Position numbers and translations under genes: made by a program
The notes under the pieces: generated by a model
Seen by the model: only the letters and a program-made list of their open reading frames with translations
Database searches by the model: none
What the model was told of the DNA's origin: nothing
In this document: piece after piece, positions 1 through 10,700 of the stretch
Layout: every line of letters starts with the position of its first letter
Numbering within the stretch: position 1 is the stretch's first letter
DNA from: Apostichopus japonicus
Lineage: Eukaryota > Echinodermata > Holothuroidea > Aspidochirotida > Stichopodidae
Length of the DNA: 64,000 bases
Assembly (NCBI RefSeq): GCF_037975245.1
Contig: NC_092567.1
Location: forward strand, 17,226,376-17,290,375
Direction of reading: 5' to 3'

Positions 1-317
1 ATTTGATTCGAGCACACGTGACATCGTTCATACAAATTATTACAAATGAAATGAGGGTAGTGGAGTAGCGACATGCGCATTTCGATCTCATAAAATGTAT
101 TATTTATCATCTGTCTCTCGCTTTCTTCAACGTGTTTGGTATCGACCTCGATAACGCAATAATATAAATAGGCCTTTGTTAAATCTGAACGAGAATGTTT
201 AGACACTGAATGCCTTTCTCACACAATATGTGAAACATATTCCAGATGCTAATAATACATCATTTACATAATGTGGGTGTGAAACTACCGTGCACCTGCC
301 TACTAAATTTGTGGGAA
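1..317. repeat. Left fragment of the tandemly duplicated unit
   Basis: This stretch matches 46186-46497 almost base for base with small indels, for example the shared words ACATCGTTCATACAAATTAT and CTGCCTACTAAATTTGTGGG. In the downstream copy the same sequence is followed directly by (TA)n and then by CGACCACGCGGC. Here that continuation is found only at 26651. It is therefore the left flank of copy A of the segmental duplication, separated from the rest of its unit by 26.3 kb. No coding potential is seen. Confidence 0.85.
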
Positions 318-430
318 AATCAATGGTTTGGTAAATATAGTACGTTTTGAGTTTACTATTTGCTATACATGACACTATCATTTTTTCCCTTTTTATTTCT
401 TGTGGATATATACACACGCCAACAGACATA
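318..430 (-). mobile_element. Truncated, diverged MITE end
   Basis: Read on the minus strand from about 430, the sequence gives GTCTGTTGGCGTGTGT, then ATATATCCACAAG, an A/G-rich run and AAAAAATGATA. The same order occurs on the plus strand at 17554-17610 and 18046-18110. It is an older, partial copy in inverted orientation of the MITE-like element found twice at 17.5-18.3 kb. It begins exactly where homology to copy B of the segmental duplication stops. Confidence 0.55.
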
Positions 431-442
431 TATATATATATA

Positions 443-495
<53 letters not shown>

Positions 496-503
496 ATATA
501 TAT
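431..503. repeat. (TA)n microsatellite
   Basis: Nearly pure TA repeat with one TGTG interruption. It separates the truncated MITE end from the left end of the 504-17255 block. Confidence 0.95.
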
Positions 504-999
504 TTGACTAAATTATGTCATTAGGGGACAAACACTCGGAAAAAAATGTAATTTAGGAGACAATTTTCATTTCAGGAGACATTGTTTTGTCTCCGAAGTT
601 CTTTCAGATGATATCTCGGCGTTACCGCTGAAATCAAACCTCCCGCCAATACCAGAAGTGGCTATTGCATCCCGCCAGAGTGTGGAATACTCCATTTAGT
701 AATAGGAGCGTCCAGTCTTCATTACAAGGCAATTTAAAATTGCAAGAAATATACTGAGTTGTTTTCACATTCCACTTTGGAGACAATCACTTTTTTGGGA
801 ACTACGGGCATATCCTGCTGTATATCTCTTCTAGATTTCTACAGAATATGTTTTTATTACTTCTATACCGGTCCATAGTCGCAACGTTATGAATATAACA
901 AAATCGTGAGATATATAGACGATTTTCCGAAAATCGTTCCTATTTTCGTTATGGTAAGTTCTGATGACGTAATTCATCCGTTCAATTCACTAACCGCAC

Positions 1000-1073
1000 T
1001 CGTACGTGTACTAGCTTACAACTTACAAGTGCAAGCCAGGGACATCGGATCAAGTTATTGTGTTTGACCAATG
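1000..1073 (+). other. Candidate 5' exon ending in ATG|GTAAGTT
   Basis: A strong donor (ATG|GTAAGTT) at 1073/1074 follows a short non-AT-rich stretch. An in-frame TGA lies two codons before the ATG, so that ATG could be a true start codon with the intron directly after it. Splicing to the acceptor at 4672/4673 would read Met-Lys-Ile-Ala-Asn-Met and enter the 824-aa frame. The word ATGGTAAGTT also occurs exactly 120 bp upstream at 951, a possible alternative first exon. The transcription start is not visible. Confidence 0.35.
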
Positions 1074-3148
1074 GTAAGTTAATCGAGAAAGAGTTAGTTT
1101 AGCATGTCATATACGGAATAAACAGTGATTTTACTTTGACAGAGTAAATTTAGGAGGCAAGCCCAGTGATTGCATCCACCGAACAATGTTCCCAAGCTGA
1201 TGGCGTAGGCCGAAGTTATCCTTGACTAACGTTATGCTACAGTTACAATAGGCATATCTACCCTACACTACAGTAGGCCTACATACGGAACTGAAGTGCA
1301 GACTAAATGTTTTATTTTTAAATCTAATTATTTATGATTATGATCATTTTTTATTAGTTTTAGTCTAATTCTTTAAGTATATTCATATTTTATTTTTTCG
1401 TTATTTTCTGTTGTGGTTTTTATAATGCCTTATCTTAATAAATCAATCATATAAACTAAGACAGGGTTCATTGGCATGCATGGATGATGGAGATAGAGCG
1501 AATAATTGGTCACATTTTGGTTCCATGTAGCGAAATGCTTGAAACAATTTTGAATCTTTTTCATACTTGTGAAATTAATTACATCTACTTCGATTACTGT
1601 TTTTTCCTTGAACGGTGGTGCATATTTTTTGACAGTGAAGTTGACTTTGATTTTGCTAGACATTTTGTGTCCTATTGGAATTACCCATGTGAAATAGCTC
1701 ACATTTGATGCTGGCTAAAGAAATTAGGTAGGCTATTGCCTAGTCAATTAGTAGTACTAAGGCCTAGGCCTGTAGTAACTACATAAGTAATGACTGGTGT
1801 TAAGGCCTACTGTAAGCCTATATAGCGAAATGTTAGGCCTAGGCAGGCCTAAGCAAAGGCATGTAGCACATATACACATAAGTAAGTCTACGTTAGGCCC
1901 TAGACTAAGTTCTAAGTTTATGTGTTTGGCTATTTGCACTTCTACTTCCCTTGTACTCTAACTTCAAAGTTAATTTCAGGGACCAAAGTTGTGAATAATA
2001 AGTGGGCTACCTCATACTCATACTCATGGTCTTACATTCAAAGCCTTGATTATTTCACATCTAGGGCTAATACTCCGAGTCCTACAAACTCCCTTTACCC
2101 TAAGTGAAGGGTTTCTTGTACCTGCATAATTGTTTAGGTCTAGGCTTAGGCTGTGGTGGCTGTAGGGAATCAGAATCTGATTTCAAGGGGAGGGGGACTT
2201 AAAAACTGCACTTTGCCTTGGCTAGAGAAGAAAAATGGAAACATCAAACATACAAAGCTTTGAATCCAGCACTTGAAGCAATATCTCCCCACTGCCCTTG
2301 TCCCCGGATTAAGGATTTAAATAGGCATTGTGACTTCTACCTCCACTGTTCTTCACTCATGAGAATTAGTAAAAGGGTCAAATGCAGTCATCCCAATTTT
2401 TCCTGTATTTCAAGCTTGTCTGGCTCTTTCCAACAAGACCATTCATTTGTTTCTGAATTGTTAAATTTATGGAAGATAAGTCCTTGGATCTATATGTCAT
2501 TCATAATTCTTTTATATCATTCTTGAAACATGAAAGTACTTTTGAGGGAGATGAGATTTGACAGGTACAATGTTCTGATGGTTTAAAAGTTAGGCTCAGG
2601 GGTCGACTGATTATGCCCTTTAAATAAGGTTAGCAGTTATGGTAAGATAAAGCCACTTTCACTATGACTTTGGCTCTGCTCTAAGGGACTTGTATAGGAA
2701 GCACTTTGGAGATTGCCTGTTGTATCTACTTAGACCCTGTGTTGGATACCAAAGTAATAACAAACAAAATTGTTGTCACTTGTCAAAGTGTGTTGTGTAC
2801 AGAAATGTCTTTTCATCCATTTTCAAGCAAGGTATCCCCCCCCCCCCACCACCCGCTCCCTGAAGAAGTCTATGTAAGGCGAACTGCATCGTAGCATACA
2901 AATCATGTGTGTTAATATGACACTGTTTTTCATATACTGAACCAATACTGTTATATACACATGCGTAGGCCTACTATATGTAGTGGCAAATACAAAACTG
3001 TTTATCCTCAATCTCAAAGAAGTGACAAATAAAGGAGCTTTGATGCTCATTATTATATATAAATAGAGGTTATGTAACAGTGAAACAGATTTAGGATAGG
3101 TATATTTTCCTGCATTTATATAAGTGCTTTATCATTTTTATACTACAG
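1074..3148 (+). other. Putative first intron, no gene seen
   Basis: AT-rich sequence without convincing exons. It contains a cluster of AGGCCTA words at about 1740-1860, of the kind common in echinoderm-like intergenic DNA, and a poly-C tract near 2827. Short open frames here lack splice context or recognisable motifs. Confidence 0.5.
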
Positions 3149-3264
3149 CCCATAATGACTTGTGAATGTGATGTGGACTGGACAGTCGTTTCAATTATAT
3201 TAGCACTAACTGGCATCGCAGCTGTACTGATTTACATATCATTTATACTACTTATGCATCCATG
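3149..3264 (+). CDS. Candidate exon encoding a single transmembrane segment
   Basis: A good acceptor (polypyrimidine tract then TACTACAG) at 3148 and donor ATG|GTAAGG at 3264 enclose an open stretch with ATG at 3155. It translates to a short Cys-containing start (MTCECDVDW) followed by a hydrophobic stretch of about 23 residues rich in I, L, V and A. Splicing to the next visible acceptor (4673) makes TG|A, a stop, so it cannot simply be the N-terminus of the 824-aa protein. It may be an upstream ORF giving a ~36-residue membrane microprotein, an alternative 5' exon, or part of another transcript. Read through from the 1071 ATG, the frame stays the same (Met-Pro-Ile-Met-Thr). Confidence 0.35.
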
Positions 3265-4672
3265 GTAAGGAACTTTCAGAATTATTCTTTGTTTTTTACC
3301 ATACAAATTATGCATATTTGTTCAACCTATATCTACTATAAGAAAACAGTTTTCAATTGAAAGGGTTGTGTCATACTGTACACAGTATTGTAATGTGAAA
3401 TTTGTACAGTTATGTGATATCCTACTTCAGAGTGCCGCTGTGACAGCACTAAAGAACATATAGGCCGACTCAAAATGTGTAAAACCTACCTTACTGCCCA
3501 GTCCCTAATTTTGAAGATTATTATTGAGATTTAACTGCATTTAGATTTTACAACAAGTATATATGTAAAACAGCAAATAGCACAATCACTTTAGGAATAA
3601 TTTATATTTTCTCAAATTAATGGCCTTATGTAGAATCATCTCTATACATAAAAACAAAGGACTACAGTTGTTAGTTTTAAATGTATATATAAATTAATCC
3701 TTACATTGCTCCAGATGAATAAATCAACCAAATGAGATTGTGCACTCAGTGTTCCAGGTGGATATATCCGCCTTAGAGGAATGGTGTGTTCAATGTATTA
3801 GTTTGTAACACCCCGTCCCATGCTGTTTTCATTTCTGAAATGTTTATATTAGAGTAAAGGATGCAATTCCGCAGAAATCTATGCTATACATGCAGTTGCA
3901 CTGATATTTTTGGAGAATTTTACAATTGGACATGGCTTGTTGCTGCAAGTAGTGTATAGAGGAGGCACTTGCTGAAATAATAGCTGATCTCAGCAGTGAT
4001 GATGAGGGTTTTGCTACTTGAATTCAGCATTACAGTGATAATAGTTCACATTATAAGTTAAATTTATCAAACTAAACACTTTCAAAGTTTTTCAAAGTAT
4101 ATACCATAAGAATGTAAATTTAGTTTCCAACAATATTTATGTATGTGTTATGTTAGGCCTTGGCAAATGATTAATTCAACTAAAGTAGTCTACAAAGTGC
4201 AATATTATGCCTGGCCTGGTCCAGTTATATGTGTAAGCTTTTGCTGATGTGACAGGCTTTTAAATATGCAAAAATGACTACGTGCCACACGGTCAGAGCA
4301 GGGGTAACTTGTGATGCAATAATAGCGCGTTCAAAATGAGAATGTGAAAGAGACAGTTCAATTTCTCTTCTGTTTCTATGCTATAACCTGTAAATGTGTG
4401 TGTGAGTACTCACAAGAGGACAAAGTCTGTCTAGTCTATGTATAATAACCTTCACCTGACAAGAAAATTTCACTGATTGACAATGACAGGGTAATCTTTC
4501 TATTGTTAGGAGTTAGTATAAAAAGGACAAAAACAAAGAGGAAAATATCACAAGAATTTACAGTTAAAAAGCATGTTTCTGGAGACAGGCCTCTCCGCCT
4601 AGTTTTGTTCAGTACAGGGTTAGGGTTAGGGTTTGATTTAGTTCCAATTCTGATGATTTTTTTTTACTTCAG

Positions 4673-4736
4673 AAAATTGCAAACATGGGTGCTCCAACAG
4701 ATGCTCCTCCACCATATCCCGATGGCGAAAAAGCAG
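4673..4736 (+). CDS. Coding exon with PPPY motif
   Basis: Follows a T-rich tract and TTACTTCAG. It encodes MGAPTDAPPPYPDGEKA plus one base (phase 1). PPPY is the core recognised by WW domains, a family-level fact; a real partner is not known. A short telomere-like (TTAGGG) run lies just upstream at 4616-4633 and is probably incidental. Confidence 0.65.
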
Positions 4737-7700
4737 GTATTACATAAAGCTACCACTCATTCATTTAACAGTAACCTATGGAATCATTTCTGTTGCTCAG
4801 AGGTGCCAGTTGGAATGCAGAATCATATATAATTTTTGCCAGTTTTTTCTTTGTTACTGATTTATTACGTTCAGTGATATGCTCACGCCAGGCTGCGGCG
4901 GGAAGGCATGTGTTGGCCGTGCATGGCAGTTCTAAATCCCTCCAAGTACAAAGAGAATTGTAAACATTTCTGCCTATTCTTGATGATTAATATCACAGCT
5001 TTTACCAAATTTACCAACAAATGGGAGAACAGTTGGGACAGAAGTTAGCTCCAGAATCGGAAAAAGATAGCACCATTTGCCATCTGAGTATACTTGCAAA
5101 GATTTTCCAAATGGGAGGGGGACACCCCACCACTTAGACCCTTCCTCCAGGACGTGGATCACACAACCTTGCAAACCCGTCCGGCACTCAAATATTCCTG
5201 AGCACATCCCTGTACATATACACAGGTAGTCAAGGCGTTCTGTGAAAATTCCTAACATGGCTTTGTGATTAAAGTTTTAAATGAAATTGAGGTGTCATCC
5301 ATGGTTACACGGTAGTGTTGCTTCTGACTGCCCCCCCCCCTCACCCCACAACCTCATCCCTAGCCTAGCAGGTAAATGGATCACCACCAACTATGGTCTG
5401 GATAGTACAGTTGGTAGAGCATATGACTCGTTATCATGAGGTCACTCTGGTTCGGAAACGTGTTTTCGCTCAACTCTTTCTCCATGGTGTGTATAAATTT
5501 TATCAAGTCAGATTTTCTGTTAGAATCTGTAGGTGGTCAATTTTGGTATCGTTTCTTCGTCGTCGATATTTGTGGTGTTTTGATTTTTGATACAGATATC
5601 GTTTGATAGTTTGGTCATAGGTGGTCTTACTGCGATCGAGCTTTCCGACTTAGACAGGAGTTCTAACCAAGTAAATTCAACTCAACGATGTCTACATTGC
5701 ATTGTCATCGTCAACATTGTCCGCATAATTTCTACCCAGCAACATGTTTTTTTTCTGCATTCATTTTTTACACCCGTTACAACCCTTTTCTCCTCTTGTG
5801 ATTACAGATTCACCTTCTTATACCGAGGGCACGGCTTACCCTCCTCTCTTGCAACAGGGATATCCACAAATGGGGCAATTACCTCAAGCACAACAGCCAG
5901 CCCCAGGGTATTCGGCACAACAACCAGCCCCAGGGCATCAGGTAAGCATATGTCCACATCCCCGCCTCTCCCCCTCTCCCCACTCCCATCTAGTTTTTTG
6001 GTTGCTGTTTGGTGATATTCCTTTGCACGATATTGATATATTACATCATATACAACCTACGTGGGTTATGATTTTTCATCATACTACTTTCTTTATCAGT
6101 TTTTGCACTGTTGCACACAGGATACTGCACCGCACTGCACGTATATTGCAGTGTATTTCTTGTATTGCAGTATGAAAGTCGATTGAAACCTTTAATATTA
6201 AAAAATGTCGAAACTAGCCAGAGTTTTCTTTTGGTCTTTCTCTTGTTTGTGGATTTGAAAAATGATAAATTTGGGAGACAGTGAATACATACTGCAGTAA
6301 AAAAATTCAGAAAGTCTGTACCAGTGGCGTTTCCTCTAATAAATTAAATGTTACAGCCAAAATATCTTTGACAAAAGTATACATAGTGTCATAGGACATG
6401 GGTGTAGAGTCTAAACGTGCATATATATATGTGACCACCCAGACCATACAGAACTAAAACAGGTACTCACGATTTCAGTTTTTCCCATCCACTACATAAT
6501 AATGCTATAGTAACAGGCTATTGTATATTAAATCAGGCTTTGTAATTATTGCAAAGTTTGTTTACAGGCCTGTGCAATTGCATAGACAGTAAATGATCCA
6601 AAGCTGCAATCCTCAATTGAATATGACATTCATATACATGCTTTCTTTTGCTTTATGCTAAGGATTCTGATGAAAGCGATGATGAGGATGATGATGATGT
6701 AAATGATCCACCGTATTGCCTAGATGATGATCAGCCTGTAAGTTTGTGAGGTCGACTATATCATTAGCAAAGCAATAGTTACCAAAACACTTCCTAACAT
6801 TTTCACTTGAACACTTCATTGGTAAATTTTGCCACTTCCTTGTAGACACCACCCTTCCCTAATTATCTAAATTGGTAGGTAGGGTCCCTTTGAGGCTTTC
6901 AGTTTATTTCAAAGTGTGTGTATCGGAAACATGCAGAATCTTTGTATATGAAGATATGTTTGAAGTTTAACAAACTTTGGTTGTGTAAAACATTTGGTTT
7001 GTCTGAAAATGAAGAGCTGGCATGAGCCGAATGGCACGATGTGATATCAGATTACTACGAAGGTAGTCACTTTGATGACTATTTAGTTGGTATTCAATCT
7101 GGAATGCTTATTGTCAAATTGGTCCATGATTTTTGGAAGCTTCAAGTTTGTATAAACATTGATAAATTTGAACCTTGTGTCAATAAATTTGTCTACATTT
7201 GTAATATTTTTATTAGTATAATGCCCTGTTATAGATTTTATCTATCTACACTTTGAAGTATCCTGTATTCTATTTTATACAGCCACAACAGAATATGCGA
7301 TGCGGTAGACGAAAATTGCGTGACTATGTTTCAGATAGTGAGGACTCTGATGAGGATTGTTCTGATAGCAATGGGGTGTTGCAACGACTTGCAAATCTAC
7401 GTTGCCTAAGAGAAGGAAACTACAAAAAACCAAGAAGAACATGCCCATTTTGCTCTAAATCCTACAGTGAGAAACTGGCAAGACACATTGGAAATATCCA
7501 TAGACACATTCCACAAGTTGCTGCAGCATTGAAGCTTCCAAAGAAGGAAATGGATGAAGCCTTTTCAAAGATGAGGAAGGAGGGGATCCTGATGGTGAAC
7601 AAAGAAAAGATGAAAAGCAGAACACCAGTGTTTGAGAGAGAGAGAAACACTGCATCCAATCAACCCCTTGTCATGTGTGGACTATGCAAAGGTTTCTATG

Positions 7701-10700
7701 TCAAAAAGTGTTTCTCCAGACATAAGATAAAGTGTCAAGGTGATAGCTGTGAAGAAGCATGTACAATACCTGTGTCATTACTAATGTCTGAAACAACAAA
7801 CCAAAACAAACTTTTGTCCGAGTTTAGTGTAAACATTTTATACAAATTCCGAGGCGATGAAGTTGGTTCTATTTGCAGAGAGGACCCTGTGATCCTGAAT
7901 GTTGGCAAAAGACTATGGGATAAGGGACGAGCCAAGGAAAACAAGAAAACGGAGGTTCGTAAGTCTGTAATGAGTGACATGAGGAGACTTGCCTCACTTT
8001 ATCTGCACTTCAAGGAGCAAAAGACTATCCATGCTTCACATTTTACTCTGGAAACTGGTACATCAAGGGATATGTTTGATCGAAAGAACTTCAGCATCCT
8101 GAGTGAAGCAATTAATGCTTACACACTAAACAAAGAGAAAGCCAGTATCAAGTCAGGATTAAAACTTGGTATCTATTATCTTCTAAAGAAGGCCTCAAAG
8201 GTGATCAAAGCAACACATCTTGTAGAAGAGAATGACATTGCAGCAGCTGACATAGACAGGTTTGTCTCTGTTCTAGAGCTGAATCAGAACTTTCTGTTTG
8301 GAGATGCTTCATATCAAATAAATATGAACCGCCAAAAGAACTTGAGAAAACCTGCTGCACTTCCATTGGAAGAAGACATCAACAAACTTCGAAGTTATAC
8401 TGTGGCAACATTGAACTCAATGATGAATGATGACTTTATCATCTGGGATTCACACAACTTTAAGAAATTACGGGATCTAACTGTCACAAGATTAACACTC
8501 TTCAATGCAAGAAGAGGTGGTGAGCCCAGTCGTTTGTCATTGGATGAGTGGAGACAGGCCAGTTGTAATGCTTGGATTGATAAGCAAAAGGCAGAGGCTA
8601 TTCAGGATCCTGTAGCGAAACATCTCCTTAATGAGCTCAAAGTCACATACCAATCTGGCAAAGGTAACAACCACTTGGTTCCAGTATTGTTCCCTGGTGA
8701 TTGTATTAAGCCCATGGAAACACTCACTAGCAAGGAAACCAGAAGCACAGCATGCATAAGACAATGCAACCCATACGTCTTTGCATGCACACAAGGATCC
8801 AACAATCATGTTAGTGGATGGCACGCCCTTAATGGTGTTTGTGATGACGCAGGCATTGACAGCACATCAAATCTTACAGCCACCAAAAATAGGCACAGAA
8901 TTAGCACCATCTATGCATCACTTGAAATTCCTGAAAAGGAGAGAGCACTCTTTTTTAAGCATATGGGACACAGTGCAGACATAAATGAAAACATTTATCA
9001 AGCACCTGCTGCAATAATGGAGGTTGTGAGAGTAGGGAAGCAACTGCAACAAATTGATAAAGGTGAGAAAACTGGGCACCATGCATATACCTTGGGCAGA
9101 CAGCTCTGGGTAAAACTCATCAACATGACCATTCCTTGACAAATTAGAACTAGGCATCAGGGATGGCTGTAAAACCTGTGAGGGCACTTAAGCTATTAGA
9201 TACAACCCACCAGTAATTTGAGCATACTGGTCCAGTCATCACTGGATTGTAAGTGATGTACCTCACTCATCATTTTGGTATGCTTGGGTGTGGAAATATG
9301 AAATTTTAGCAGGAGTGTCACAGCACATAGATATGAACTTATTTTCCTACTAGGGTATTAATTGAGTTTTTAGAAAAATATCTAACTTACTTGTTTTAGT
9401 ACTTTTACAATGTATTTTTCTTATTTACACAGCAAATCCATCCACGCAAAATGATGAGTACTCTTCCGATGGTGCAGAGAACAGCTCAGGTATTTTCCTA
9501 CTAGGGTATTTAATTGAGTCTTTAGAAAAATATCTAACTTGCTTTTTTAATAGTTTTACAATGTATTTTTCTTATCTACACAGCAAATCCATCCACTCAA
9601 AATGATGAGTACTCTTCCGATGGTGCAGAGAGCAGCAGTTCAGGTATTGTACAAAATCATGTTGAATCTTTTTTGTAATGAATATTTTTTAAATTGATAG
9701 CACTTTTTTATTGCAATTTATTTATTAGTTTAAGCCTATATGTGTGTGGTTTGGATTTGTTATCAGATTTCAAGAATGCCTTGCAGCATTTTATTGTAGA
9801 AAAATAAACAGTTTTGTTATAAGTTACATGAGGTAAGGTTAAGGTGGTAACACTTGGTAAAGCGCACATTACTGTAAAACACTCAATAGCGCTCAATGGT
9901 AGAGTGTCCATTTAAGTCATGTCTACTTCAGTTGAGACTCATGTCAGTAAATTAAACTTAGTCCAGAAATTCAAACTTTTAGTCTGAGTCACGGGCATGT
10001 TGTTGTTGTTACAACACAAGAATAAATTTTGTTCTAATGATTTAATGTTGATATGTTTGTAATATTCTTGCACTACAGACAGTCAGGCAGGCACCATTTT
10101 AAGCTCTGAAGCAGAGTACCACGTTCAACGAGGTAATCAAATTTTCTTTAACCTAAAGTGTCCGTGCATTAAAACCAGAGCATTTTTCAAATTTGTAATG
10201 TTACTCCATGAAGAAAAATATACTTTCAACGTGCATTTACTGTGTAGATTATGATGCTTACTGAATAGAAATTTAATTTTATTATCTAATTGAAATCAGT
10301 GCGAGATAAAAAACTTTACATATTGCTGTTCATTTAATTGTAACTTTTAATATGAATTATGTTAACAAAGGTGTTGGTGAGAGTTGCCTGACAAAAGTGT
10401 GAATTATATGAACAGAAACGTGCCTTCTGATATGGTGATTAGCATGTTTCTAAACTAATTTGAAAATGAGACAGTTCTCTAATCGGTGAATCAACTAATG
10501 GAAATGAAACATAGGATTCTAGTAAAAAGGATACTCAAAAATTGAGCATATATAATGTTTTTTTCAATGTTATTGTGGACCATGCTTCACATTACATCTC
10601 TATATCATGTAAAACACACAAACATGCATATACAAAGGCAGTATCTATTGGTCTGTTTTGAATATGGTATGTTATTTAGTGGAGGATACTTAATCACAGT

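Noticed and set aside
4616-4633. Telomere-like GGGTTAGGGTTAGGG
   Set aside because: Only about three units, at an intron-exon border; too short to indicate a former telomere.
5587-6175. Two overlapping open frames of about 140 codons
   Set aside because: The splice-bounded exon 5808-5941 with matching phases explains the coding signal here; the longer frames run through intron sequence.
9063-9139. In-exon stop as the normal end of the recombinase-like protein
   Set aside because: A strong donor at 9062 and seven in-phase downstream coding segments, including a recognisable C-terminal module, favour splicing; read-through is kept only as a possible isoform.
9855-9935. tRNA-like phrase GCTCAATGGTAGAGTG
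   Set aside because: No convincing B-box or foldable arms at the right distance; at most an eroded SINE.
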